Shown in pieces: positions 18,721 through 26,689 of a DNA stretch of 64,000 bases. Source of the DNA: Iamia sp. SCSIO 61187. Lineage in GTDB: Bacteria > Actinomycetota > Acidimicrobiia > Acidimicrobiales > Iamiaceae. The position numbers were made by a program, and so were the translations under genes. The stretch covers positions 4,530,001 to 4,594,000 of the forward strand of contig NZ_CP050948.1 in NCBI RefSeq assembly GCF_019443745.1, given 5' to 3'. Below the pieces are notes generated by a model. It ran no database searches and had not been told where the DNA came from. It saw only the letters and a program-made list of their open reading frames with translations. Positions within the stretch are counted from its first letter, which is position 1. Each line of letters opens with the position of its first letter.

Positions 18721-19670
18721 CAGCCTCCGGCGGCGGCCCGGGCCTGGGCCACGAGCTTGTCGCGGCGGTGGAGCGAGTTGCAGCAGATCGCGAACACGAT
18801 CAGCGAGGCGAAGAAGACGAAGATCGCCGGCTGCCGGCGCGAGCCGAGGTCGCGGACCATGACGACGGACACGACGGGCTGCTCCTCGTCGGCCTCGGGC
18901 GTGGGCGGTGGCTGGCCCGGGACGGTCTCGCGGGGGATGACCTCCTGGACCCGCACCACGACGCGGTGGGTCGGGTGGCCGAAGGGCCAGGTGACCACGC
19001 GCTCGACCTTGAAGGCGGCGCGCCCGAAGGCCGAGTCGTCCGCGAGGGGCTCCTTGCCGCCCTTCGTCCAGGCGTCGAGGACCACGAAGTCGGTGGACGC
19101 CTCGAACAGGGCCCGCTCCTCGGTGAGGTAGGCCGACGCCGCGGCCACCGCCTCACCGGTCTGCTTGTCGGCCGCGCCGAGCAGCTCCCACCCGTCGTCG
19201 GTCTCGACGACGTCCTCGATGGCGGGGTCGTCGCGCAGCGCCGGGTCGACGCTCAGCAGGTCGCCCAGCTGGGGCTGGCGGCGGCCGGGCTCGTCGGGGA
19301 ACTGGGTCGAGAGGGCCTCGTCGGCGTCGATGATGGCGCGCAGCTCGTCGGCGTCGGGGAGCTCGTCGCGCGGGGGGACCGTCCGGGCGTCGGCCGTGTT
19401 GGCCTGGCCGAGGTCGCCGTAGTTGACCTCCTCGACACTCCAGGTCGCCAGGCGGCCCTGGTAGCCGATCCCGTACATGGCCCACACCAGGCCCATGATC
19501 GCCATCCAGCCGGCCAGGCCGGTGAGGGTGAGGAGGAAGCCGAGGCGCCAGCCGCTGTTGGTCGACAGGATCAGCCAGATCGACCCACCGAGGATGAGGG
19601 CGCCGAGGACGACGGTGAGGAAGCCGCGGAACCCGGGATCCCAGGTGAGGGCGGCGAGCATCAGCTCCAC
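18720..19670 (-). CDS. membrane protein of unknown function in bc/nuo cluster
   Basis: I do not recognise a family. 316 residues: two N-terminal helices (about 13-34 and 41-65), a soluble Asp/Glu-rich domain of about 190 residues, and one C-terminal helix near 285-300 ([18 protein letters not shown]). Near residue 215 a strand [17 protein letters not shown] and the segment [19 protein letters not shown] look like a folded domain. No heme motif is present. GTG 19670 overlaps the preceding stop by one base; ATG 19661 is an alternative. Its place between the cytochrome c and nuoA suggests an accessory or assembly role for the bc complex, but that is inference. Confidence 0.8.
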   Translation of the reverse strand: MELMLAALTWDPGFRGFLTVVLGALILGGSIWLILSTNSGWRLGFLLTLTGLAGWMAIMGLVWAMYGIGYQGRLATWSVEEVNYGDLGQANTADARTVPPRDELPDADELRAIIDADEALSTQFPDEPGRRQPQLGDLLSVDPALRDDPAIEDVVETDDGWELLGAADKQTGEAVAAASAYLTEERALFEASTDFVVLDAWTKGGKEPLADDSAFGRAAFKVERVVTWPFGHPTHRVVVRVQEVIPRETVPGQPPPTPEADEEQPVVSVVMVRDLGSRRQPAIFVFFASLIVFAICCNSLHRRDKLVAQARAAAGG

Positions 19671-20803
19671 TACAGACCCCTGACGTAGCGGACGATCTTC
19701 TCGACGTCGTCCTTCGAGTACATGCCACCGTCGAGATCGGGGTCGGAGGCCTCGGAGGCCTCCACGCCGACCTCGCCGGTCTCGGGCGAGCTCTGGGGCT
19801 CGGCCGGCACCTGGCAGAAGCCGGGCATGCGGCCCGTCCCCTGCGAGTTGCGGCCGTAGTTCACGCCCCGCTCGGACCCGGCGCAGACGAAGTCGACCTG
19901 CTGGATGAAGCCGGCGACGGCGCCCGGGAAGCGCACCTGGCTGACCCCGCCCCGGAGGGCCGGGCCCAGGGCGCCGTTCCCGTCGGCCCCCTTCTCCCCG
20001 TAGGACCATCCGGTGGTGTGGCAGCGACCGCAGGCGTAGGCCCCGCCGGCGAAGCCGGTGTAGTAGCCGAGGTTGAACATGGCCTCGCCCTCGGAGGCGT
20101 AGGGCACGCCGGCGAGCTCGGCGGCCGCCATCTCGTCGGCGACGGCCTGGTCGACCTGGGCCTGGGACTCCTCGGGCGAGATCTGGATCGACTCGAGGTA
20201 GTCCATCAGGTTCTGGAGCTGCTGCTCGTTGAGCGGGCCACCGCCCTCGACGCCCCAGGCGGGCATCGGCGAGTAGGTGCGGCCGTAGGTGAGGATGTAG
20301 CGCACCTCCTCGCGGGAGAAGCGGAGGAACACCGTGTTGAGCGCCGGGCCCTGCCAGTCGACCTGCTTGACGAACTGGCCGTTGGCGTCGGTGATGGTGA
20401 ACGGCGTGGTGCCGCCCTCGGCGGTCATGCCGCCGTGGCAGAAGGCGCAGTTGAAGCCGCCGTTCTCGGTGGTGTCGAACATGGCCGCCCCCCGGGCCAC
20501 GAAGGCGCGGTTGAAGTCCTCGCGGGCCCCCTCCTGCCGGGCCGGCTCGTTGAGCCAGTACAGCGGCAGGGTGATGGCCACCACGAAGAGCCCGATCAGG
20601 CCGAAGGTGAGGGTCCGGTCGAGCTTCTTCCCCTCGAGCTCCTCGTCGGAGTAGTACGGCTTCCGGTTCGGCGCCAGCTCGATCTCCGAGCCGACCTCGG
20701 CCCGGCCCTGGCGGACGTTGATCCACGCGTAGCTGAGGACGATGACCAGGGCCGCGAAGAGGGCGATGCCCCCGATGGCGGACTGGGTGCTGGCGAACAG
20801 CAT
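19670..20803 (-). CDS. membrane-anchored diheme cytochrome c of bc-type complex
   Basis: 377 residues with two helices (about 9-30 and 66-85) and two c-type heme sites, CAFCH at 119-123 and CGRCH at 258-262, giving a diheme protein comparable in role to actinobacterial QcrC although its architecture differs. It would take electrons from the Rieske centre and pass them to an oxidase not encoded here. ATG 20803 overlaps the Rieske gene stop. A C-terminal D/E/S-rich stretch precedes a final helix KDDVEKIVRYVRG typical of cytochrome c domains. Confidence 0.9.
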   Translation of the reverse strand: MLFASTQSAIGGIALFAALVIVLSYAWINVRQGRAEVGSEIELAPNRKPYYSDEELEGKKLDRTLTFGLIGLFVVAITLPLYWLNEPARQEGAREDFNRAFVARGAAMFDTTENGGFNCAFCHGGMTAEGGTTPFTITDANGQFVKQVDWQGPALNTVFLRFSREEVRYILTYGRTYSPMPAWGVEGGGPLNEQQLQNLMDYLESIQISPEESQAQVDQAVADEMAAAELAGVPYASEGEAMFNLGYYTGFAGGAYACGRCHTTGWSYGEKGADGNGALGPALRGGVSQVRFPGAVAGFIQQVDFVCAGSERGVNYGRNSQGTGRMPGFCQVPAEPQSSPETGEVGVEASEASDPDLDGGMYSKDDVEKIVRYVRGL

Positions 20804-21672
20804 CAGTGGGCTGCCCCTCCGGAGATGCAGTGCGGACCCTCGGCCTCCTGGCCGGTGGTGTTCACGCCGATGGGCGGCCCCTGGATGATGAGGCCGGTGT
20901 CGACGGTGAAGGAGTCACCCGACACCGTCATGGCGAAGCGGTCGAGGCCACGCGGCGCGGGCCCGGCCTTCTTCTCGCCGACGCGGTTGTACTGCGAGCC
21001 GTGGCAGCCGCACTCGAACCACTGGGAGGTGGCGCACTCGGGGACGCGGCAGCCGAGGTGCGGGCACTTCTGGTAGAGGGCGATGAGGCCCGCCTCCATG
21101 CCGGCCAGCTCGGAGGGCGAGTACACCTTGCGGGCGTTGTCGAGCGACGCCGAGGGGTACTCGGTGATCCACATCCGGCCCTCGGGGTAGTAGAGGAAGC
21201 CGTTGTTCTGGTCGATCTGGGCCTTGATCTCGGCCACCTTGCCGACGGAGATCTTGGAGCCGAAGCCGGTGCTGCCCTGGGGCCAGAGGAAGGCCAGGGC
21301 GGCGGGGGCGAAGCCGCCGATGCCGAGCCCGAAGCCGGCGATGATCCCCCGGTTCATGAACTGGCGACGGGTGACGCCCATGGCGTCCTCGTCGGGCGGG
21401 GTCCACGCCACCGGCGTCGAGGGCACGGCGCTCTCGACGTCGGTGCTCTCCTGGCGGGCGGCGGCGGTGGCCAGCTCGACCTCCTTGCCGGTGGTGGGCG
21501 CGGCCTCGGCGGCGGGTGCCGTGGCCTTGCGGGCCTTGACGTCGCGCTCGCGCGTCTCCCGGGCCAGGTGGCCGACGGCGCGCTGGGTGTCGCGGTTGCG
21601 CTGGACGGTGAAGAGGGCGGCGGCCGCGCCGAGGACGAGGACGACGACGGCGAGGATCACGAGTGCGGACAT
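20803..21672 (-). CDS. Rieske iron-sulfur protein of bc-type complex
   Basis: 289 residues. The Rieske [2Fe-2S] motifs are CPHLGC (203-208) and CGCHGS (221-226), giving two Cys and two His ligands. An N-terminal helix (3-22) and an A/E-rich linker precede a second hydrophobic segment that starts with a twin-arginine motif, TRRQFM at 101-106, typical of Tat-inserted Rieske proteins. The two-helix arrangement recalls actinobacterial QcrA. It oxidises quinol together with cytochrome b and reduces the adjacent cytochrome c. Confidence 0.95.
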   Translation of the reverse strand: MSALVILAVVVLVLGAAAALFTVQRNRDTQRAVGHLARETRERDVKARKATAPAAEAAPTTGKEVELATAAARQESTDVESAVPSTPVAWTPPDEDAMGVTRRQFMNRGIIAGFGLGIGGFAPAALAFLWPQGSTGFGSKISVGKVAEIKAQIDQNNGFLYYPEGRMWITEYPSASLDNARKVYSPSELAGMEAGLIALYQKCPHLGCRVPECATSQWFECGCHGSQYNRVGEKKAGPAPRGLDRFAMTVSGDSFTVDTGLIIQGPPIGVNTTGQEAEGPHCISGGAAH

Positions 21673-21682
21673 GGGGGACCTC

Positions 21683-22480
21683 CTACAGCTCGAAGAAGAG
21701 CCCGGCGTCCCAGGGGAACACGAAGTTCTGCCCCGGGCCCCGGAAGAACGAGCCGATCATGACCAGGACCGTCCAGAACATCATGAAGAGCGTGAAGAGC
21801 GAGATCGCGAACTTCCGGTCCTCGGGCTTGTTGGACGGGTTCCGGTCGGTATAGGGAGCCAGGATCAGGGCGAAGATGCCCATGCCTGGGATGGTGACGC
21901 CCGCGACCATGGGGTGGAACATGGTCAGCAGCTCCTGGAGACCCAGGAAGTACCAGGGCGCCTTCGAGGGGTTCGGCGTCTGGTTGGGGTTGGCCAGGGT
22001 CAGCAGGGGGGCGTTCACGAAGATCGAGAAGATCAGGGTGAACGCGGTGCACAGCAGGGCGGCGACGAACTCGACCGCCAGCAGGTGGGGCCAGGTGTGG
22101 ACCTTGTCCTGGGGGAGGGCCTTGACGTCCTGGATCGACCCGGACTTCACGACCGTCAGCAGGCGCTGGGTGTGGCCGCCGGGACCGGCGGCGACGGGAG
22201 GCGCAGCGGTGGCCACGCCCCCACCGGCGGGGGCCGCGGTGGCGACGGCGGTGCCGCCGCCGGAGGCCGGGGCGTCGCCGCCACCGGCGCTCTTGCTGCG
22301 GGCGGCCTTGGCCCGCTCGAGCAGGTGGGCGGGGATGCGGCTGTCGCCGGCGCTCTCGCCGGCGGAGCCGGTGTCGGCGCCGCCGGTGCTCGCCGCCGGG
22401 GCGTCGGCGGGCTTGGAGGCGGCCGCCTTCTGGCGGGCCTCCTCTGCGCGCTTGCGGAGGTGTTCGGGGATCTCGGTCAC
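21683..22480 (-). CDS. cytochrome b C-terminal half (subunit IV-like)
   Basis: 265 residues. The C-terminal ~150 residues hold three helices and the quinol-site-like segment NPSKAPWYFLGLQE, where APWY stands at the PEWY position. The N-terminal ~100 residues are Ala/Gly/Ser-rich and contain two copies of a short motif: TEIPEHLRKRAEEAR at the start and SRIPAHLLERAKAAR near residue 48. GTG 22480 has GGAGG 4 nt upstream. With the next gene it forms a split cytochrome b as in b6f-type complexes. Confidence 0.92.
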   Translation of the reverse strand: MTEIPEHLRKRAEEARQKAAASKPADAPAASTGGADTGSAGESAGDSRIPAHLLERAKAARSKSAGGGDAPASGGGTAVATAAPAGGGVATAAPPVAAGPGGHTQRLLTVVKSGSIQDVKALPQDKVHTWPHLLAVEFVAALLCTAFTLIFSIFVNAPLLTLANPNQTPNPSKAPWYFLGLQELLTMFHPMVAGVTIPGMGIFALILAPYTDRNPSNKPEDRKFAISLFTLFMMFWTVLVMIGSFFRGPGQNFVFPWDAGLFFEL

Positions 22481-22494
22481 GTCGCCTCCGTCTC

Positions 22495-23274
22495 CTACAG
22501 CGGCCCGCTGATGCCGCCGTCCTTGCGCACCCGCCAGAAGTGGATCGCCATGAAGATGACGATCACGAACGGGAGCATCAAGACGTGCAGCACGTACCAG
22601 CGCAACAAGGTGTCGGTCCCGATCTCGGCCCCGCCCAGCAGGGCGAAGCGGACCTGGTTCCCGAACACCGGGGTGTAGCCCATCATGTTCGTGCCCACGG
22701 CCACCGCCCACAGCGCCAGCTGGTCCCACGGGAGCAGGTAGCCGGTGAAGCTGAGCAGCAGGGTGAGCGTCAAGAGGATCACGCCGATGACCCAGTTGAA
22801 CTCGCGGGGCGGCTTGTAGGCCCCGTGGTAGAAGACGCGGGCCATGTGGAGGAACACCGACAGCACCATGAGGTGGGCGGCCCACCGGTGCATGTTCCGG
22901 ACCAGCAGGCCGAAGGCGACGTTGGTCTGCAGGGCGTAGACGTCGTTCCAGGCCTGCGCCGCGGTCGGACGGTAGAAGAACATCAGGAAGATGCCGGTGA
23001 CCGTGAGCAGGATGAAGAGGAAGAAGCTCAGCCCGCCGAGGCACAGGGTGTACGACACCTTGACGGCGTGGCGCTTCACCTTCACCGGGTGCAGGTGGTA
23101 CAGCACCGAGTTCATGATCACGTACGACCGGTTGCGAGGGCTGTCGGTGTAGCCCTTCCGGAAGATGGAGCCGGGGCGGAAGATGGAGTTCCAGGTCTGG
23201 GAGGCCTGGACCTTGTCGGTCATGTCCGCCATCACCCGGGCGCCGCGCCCCTTGCTCTGCATGGCCTTGGCCAT
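22495..23274 (-). CDS. cytochrome b N-terminal half (b6-like)
   Basis: 259 residues with four core helices that bind the two b hemes. Heme-ligand regions are RNMHRWAAHLMV (near 127-138) and the fourth helix RWYVLHVLMLPF...AIHFWR near 225-250; FTGYLLPWDQ is the conserved loop after helix C. A basic, soluble N-terminus of about 60 residues precedes helix A. ATG 23274 is 36 bp after the ferredoxin gene and the stop is 14 bp before the C-terminal-half gene. Confidence 0.95.
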   Translation of the reverse strand: MAKAMQSKGRGARVMADMTDKVQASQTWNSIFRPGSIFRKGYTDSPRNRSYVIMNSVLYHLHPVKVKRHAVKVSYTLCLGGLSFFLFILLTVTGIFLMFFYRPTAAQAWNDVYALQTNVAFGLLVRNMHRWAAHLMVLSVFLHMARVFYHGAYKPPREFNWVIGVILLTLTLLLSFTGYLLPWDQLALWAVAVGTNMMGYTPVFGNQVRFALLGGAEIGTDTLLRWYVLHVLMLPFVIVIFMAIHFWRVRKDGGISGPL

Positions 23275-23309
23275 CGTCTACCGACCCTTCTCAGTCGTCG
23301 TGGGAGCGC

Positions 23310-23726
23310 TCACGAGAGCCGCATCCCGTAGCCGTACCCGTAGGAGTTCGTGCGCTGGTGCGGGTCACCCTCGGCGGCGGGGTCGCCGATCTTGCCGAGG
23401 ATGATGACGCCCGTCGGGCACCGGTCGACGCAGAGGGCGCACCGGGTGCACACGTCGTCGTCGATGGTGAAGATCACGTGGTCGCTGGGGTCGATGCCCG
23501 GGCGTTCGGTGCCCTCGGCCTCAGCGATGGCGTCGGGGCGCACCATGAAGATGCACTTCCACGGGCAGATGTCGACGCAGCCCTCGCACATGATGCACTC
23601 GGACTGGTCGATGTGGATGAACTGCTTGGGCTTGACCGCCTTGGCCAGGTACCCGGCGTCGACCTCGCGCAGGACGTAGTCGGCCCGGAACTCGGGCATG
23701 GGGGGGTTGGCGTCGGTGCGGGCCAC
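23310..23726 (-). CDS. 2x[4Fe-4S] ferredoxin-type protein in bc cluster
   Basis: 138 residues with two classical motifs, CIMCEGCVDICPWKC near residue 44 and CTRCALCVDRCPTGV near 92, and a C-terminal Gly/Tyr-rich tail. This is the composition of a dicluster electron-transfer protein. It stands between a small membrane protein and cytochrome b with short gaps, so it probably works with this bc-type complex, which is not usual for canonical bc1. GTG 23726 is 3 bp after the upstream stop. The electron donor or acceptor cannot be told from sequence. Confidence 0.88.
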   Translation of the reverse strand: MARTDANPPMPEFRADYVLREVDAGYLAKAVKPKQFIHIDQSECIMCEGCVDICPWKCIFMVRPDAIAEAEGTERPGIDPSDHVIFTIDDDVCTRCALCVDRCPTGVIILGKIGDPAAEGDPHQRTNSYGYGYGMRLS

Positions 23727-23729
23727 GGG

Positions 23730-24173
23730 TCAGGCCCTCCTCGCCAGCGGGCGTCCGTAGGCGGTGGTCTTCTCCTCCAGCGCCTTGCGCCGGCGCTCGA
23801 CCTTGTCGCCGCGTCCCTGCCACACGGCCCAGAGGGCGACGTGGAGGGCGAGGAACACCCCGTAGATGACGACGGCGATGAGGTGGGAGAGGGTCTGGTA
23901 CGAGATGTTCATGGGCACCTCGCGCAGCGCCCCGGTGCCGCTGGGGCCGGCCAGGTACTTGTCCGGGCGCCAGCCCAGCTCGTTCTCGGACCAGGTCAGC
24001 CACTGGTGCGGCACCACGCCGTAGACCCAGAAGAGGCCGAAGAAGGCGTAGGTGGCGGCGACCATGGCCTCACCCCACGAGAGGGGGGTGCCCACGGGCC
24101 GACGCTTGGCGAACCAGAAGATGCTGGCGAGAAGCAGGATCGAGATCAGGCAGGACCCGACGAACGCGACCAC
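23730..24173 (-). CDS. small membrane protein, first gene of bc/nuo cluster
   Basis: Not assigned to a family. 147 residues with three predicted helices (about 2-22, 36-56 and 94-117) and a basic C-terminus (KVERRRKALEEK). GTG 24173 was chosen because an AGGAGGTG ribosome site lies 7 nt upstream, unlike most neighbouring starts, which lack one. It is the promoter-proximal gene of the minus-strand supercluster. Confidence 0.85.
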   Translation of the reverse strand: MVAFVGSCLISILLLASIFWFAKRRPVGTPLSWGEAMVAATYAFFGLFWVYGVVPHQWLTWSENELGWRPDKYLAGPSGTGALREVPMNISYQTLSHLIAVVIYGVFLALHVALWAVWQGRGDKVERRRKALEEKTTAYGRPLARRA

Positions 24174-24193
24174 GCGGTACGCACCTCCTGGTT

Positions 24194-24209
24194 AGTGAAG
24201 TCGCTCACA
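24194..24209. promoter_or_regulatory. Rex-type operator before bc/nuo cluster
   Basis: On the minus strand the site reads TGTGAG-CGAC-TTCACT. The published actinobacterial Rex operator is TGTGAA-N4-TTCACA; 10 of the 12 arm bases match and the spacing is exact. It lies about 20 bp upstream of the GTG at 24173, just beyond the ribosome site, so Rex binding would block transcription. A Rex gene is present at 50271-50972. Confidence 0.6.
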
Positions 24210-24352
24210 AATGGGATCCGCCGACGCTGCACGCAGGGCCGGCTGGTGGATCGTGGTCTAGCACGGGCCACCTTCGACGGGCACATCAGAGGCGACCCCC
24301 GGCGCCCACCGCCGCGAGGCCGCCGGGACCGCCGGCGCAGCACCCGCCTCGC

Positions 24353-24383
24353 TTGGAGACGGTCCCGAGGACCGACCTAGAGT
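24353..24383 (+). promoter_or_regulatory. possible promoter of cytochrome c gene
   Basis: TTGGAG, 19 nt, TAGAGT on the plus strand within the 300-bp divergent region 24174-24473. The -10 box is good and the -35 is weak with a long spacer. The rest of this intergenic region shows only the Rex-type operator and ribosome sites. Confidence 0.3.
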
Positions 24384-24473
24384 GCGGCCCACCGCCGGGC
24401 CCCACGGCCCGACGATCTCCCCGCTCCGGGGCCGCTCGGGCCCCGTCCTCGTCCGCCTGCGGAGGCACGTCCG

Positions 24474-25280
24474 TTGACCGAGATCCCGGAACACCTGCTC
24501 AAGCGCTCCAAGGAGCGGCGGGCGGCCCTCGGGCTCCCCGGCGGTGAGGGCGGCTCCGGCGACGCGACCCCCAGCGGCGAGGGCGACGCCCCCAAGGCCG
24601 AGGTCGCCAAGAGCGAGGCCCCCGCGGCCGCCCCGGCCAAGGTCGAGGAGAAGCCGCCGCCGCCCCCGAAGCCCAAGCCGGCCTACATCCAGGCCGCCGA
24701 GAGGCGGAAGCGGATCCCGTACTGGGCCATGCCCGTCATCGCCCTCCTCCCGGTCTGGGCCTTCGTCTACGCCCAGGGCGTCCAGACCCCGCCGGAGACC
24801 GACACCGTCCTCGCCACCGGCGAGGAGGTGTACCCCGGCAGCTGCGGCGGCTGCCACGGCCCCACCGGCGGCGGCGGCACCGGCGCCCAGCTGAGCGACG
24901 GCGAGGTGCTGGCCACCTTCCCCGACCCGGTCGCCATGATGGAATGGATCCACCTCGGCGCAGCCGAGTGGGTCGGCGGCGCCTCGGGGCCCTACGGCGA
25001 CCCGGACCGCGAGGGCGGTCCCCACGACGCCAGCACCCTGCCCGGCGCCATGCCCGGCTTCCCCGACCTCACCCCCGAGGAGCTGGCCGGCGTGACCCGG
25101 TACATCCGCGAGGAGCTCGCCGGTGAGGCCCCGGCCAGCCCCGAGGTCCAGGAGCTCTACGAGGAGTGGGCGGCCCTGGCCATCGAGAACGCCGAGGCGG
25201 GCGAGGTCGTGTACCGCGAGGTCCCCGGCGACGACGCCGAGGTCCAGGAGCGGGTCGAGGCCGTCGGCGCGGGCGGCTGA
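24474..25280 (+). CDS. membrane-anchored monoheme cytochrome c
   Basis: 268 residues. The N-terminus TEIPEHLLKRSKERRAAL matches the start of the cytochrome b C-terminal-half protein encoded divergently. A Pro/Ala/Lys-rich linker, one helix (about 82-101) and a cytochrome c domain with CGGCH at 124-128 and a likely methionine ligand in GAMPGF near 185 follow. TTG 24474 has GGAGG 8 nt upstream. It probably shuttles electrons from the bc complex to an oxidase at the outer face of the membrane. Confidence 0.9.
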   Translation: MTEIPEHLLKRSKERRAALGLPGGEGGSGDATPSGEGDAPKAEVAKSEAPAAAPAKVEEKPPPPPKPKPAYIQAAERRKRIPYWAMPVIALLPVWAFVYAQGVQTPPETDTVLATGEEVYPGSCGGCHGPTGGGGTGAQLSDGEVLATFPDPVAMMEWIHLGAAEWVGGASGPYGDPDREGGPHDASTLPGAMPGFPDLTPEELAGVTRYIREELAGEAPASPEVQELYEEWAALAIENAEAGEVVYREVPGDDAEVQERVEAVGAGG

Positions 25281-25292
25281 CGCCCGGGTTCC

Positions 25293-25322
25293 GACCCGTC
25301 GTCGGCCGACGTGCGTCGGGTC
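25293..25322 (+). terminator. hairpin after cytochrome c gene
   Basis: Outer arms GACCCG and CGGGTC enclose a perfect 12-bp palindrome CGTCGGCCGACG. It starts 12 bp after the cytochrome c stop and has no T-run, as usual for GC-rich actinobacteria. The remainder of the 127-bp gap holds the next gene's -10 box. Confidence 0.4.
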
Positions 25323-25407
25323 CCGCAGCGGGATCTCCCCCGGAGCGGGCCGTGACTTCCGGCCCCGCCTGGCGGGATCGCCCGCCGGGACCGCAGACTG
25401 ACCGACG

Positions 25408-26679
25408 ATGACCACCGCCACCCCCCCGCCCGAGCGCTGCGACGTCCTCGTCGTCGGGGGTGGGCCGGCCGGGTCCGCCACCGCCCACTGGCTGGCCAAG
25501 GCCGGCCGCGACGTCGTCGTGGTCGAGAAGAAGACCTTCCCCCGCGAGAAGACCTGCGGCGACGGGCTGACGCCCCGAGCGGTCCACCAGCTCGAGGACA
25601 TGGGCCTCGGCCCCGCCCTGGAGGGCTACCACCGCTACGACGGGCTCCGGGCCGTCGCCCACGGCGTGACCCTCGAGCTGAAGTGGCCCGAGCACCCCGT
25701 CTACCCGTCGCACGGCTACGTGGTCCGCCGGCGGGACCTCGACGAGATGGTCGCCGAGAGGGCCGTCGCCCTGGGCGCCACCCTCCACACCGGCACCGAG
25801 GCGGTCCGCCCCCTCCAGCGCGACGGCCTCGTCGTCGGCGCCGTGGTGAAGGACAAGGGCGCCGGCGTCGAGCGCGAGATCCACGCCCGCTACGTCGTGG
25901 TCGCCGACGGCGCCAACTCCCGCTTCGGGCGGGCGCTGGGCACGGCCCGCAACCGGACCTACCCCATGGGCATCGCCATCCGGACCTACTACGAGAGCCC
26001 GCTCCACGACGAGCCGTGGATCGAGTCGGCCCTCGACGTCCGTGACCGCCAGGGCCGCTCGCTCCCGGGCTACGGCTGGATCTTCCCGGTCGGCGACGGG
26101 ACGATCAACGTCGGCATCGGCCTGCTGTCGACCTTCAAGGGCTACCGCGAGGTGAACACCAGCCACCTGATGGAGGAGTTCGCCAACACCCTGCCTGACT
26201 ACTGGGGGATCGACCCCGACTCCCCCACCTGCGCCCCGACCGGCGGCCGCATCCCCATGGCCCAGTCGATCAACCCCAAGATCGGCCCGACCTGGGTCGC
26301 CGTCGGCGACGCCGCCGGCTCGGTCAACCCCTTCAACGGCGAGGGCATCGACTACGCCTACGAGACGGGCCGGCTCGTCGCCGAGCTGCTCGACGAGGCC
26401 ATCGGGACCGGTGACGGGATGGCCCTCCAGCGGTACCCGGCCCTGATCGCCGAGGAGTACGGCCTGTACTTCCGGGTCGCCCGGCTGTTCAGCGTGGTGA
26501 TCGGCAACCCCGCCGTCATGCGGGAGCTGACCCGGGTCGGGATGCAGTCGCGCAGCCTCATGGACTGGGTCCTGCGGATCATGGCCAACCTCCTCCGCGA
26601 GGACGAGCTGGGCCCGGCCGAGGCCGCCTACAAGGCCGTCGCCGCCATCGTCCGCACCATCCCCGAGCCCTCGGCCTAG
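25408..26679 (+). CDS. geranylgeranyl-reductase-family FAD oxidoreductase
   Basis: 423 residues. The N-terminal dinucleotide fold VLVVGGGPAGSATA (about 13-26), the EKKTFPREKTCGDGL segment after the first beta-alpha-beta unit, and the second FAD motif VGDAAGSVNPFNGEGIDYA near 295 identify the geranylgeranyl reductase group of the PHBH-type flavoproteins. Members reduce isoprenoid double bonds; the mycobacterial relative MenJ reduces menaquinone side chains. Location beside the quinone-using respiratory cluster supports a menaquinone reductase, though this is inference. CAGACT 8 nt before the ATG suggests a leaderless transcript. Confidence 0.88.
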   Translation: MTTATPPPERCDVLVVGGGPAGSATAHWLAKAGRDVVVVEKKTFPREKTCGDGLTPRAVHQLEDMGLGPALEGYHRYDGLRAVAHGVTLELKWPEHPVYPSHGYVVRRRDLDEMVAERAVALGATLHTGTEAVRPLQRDGLVVGAVVKDKGAGVEREIHARYVVVADGANSRFGRALGTARNRTYPMGIAIRTYYESPLHDEPWIESALDVRDRQGRSLPGYGWIFPVGDGTINVGIGLLSTFKGYREVNTSHLMEEFANTLPDYWGIDPDSPTCAPTGGRIPMAQSINPKIGPTWVAVGDAAGSVNPFNGEGIDYAYETGRLVAELLDEAIGTGDGMALQRYPALIAEEYGLYFRVARLFSVVIGNPAVMRELTRVGMQSRSLMDWVLRIMANLLREDELGPAEAAYKAVAAIVRTIPEPSA

Positions 26680-26689
26680 GCCGGCCACC

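Noticed and set aside
19670-20803. Alternative complex III component
   Set aside because: A Rieske protein and split cytochrome b adjoin, and ActB/ActC-like proteins are absent, so a bc-type complex is the better reading.
24174-24473. Riboswitch or structured leader upstream of the cytochrome c gene
   Set aside because: No extended conserved pairing is visible; the region holds a Rex-type operator, ribosome sites and at most a weak promoter.
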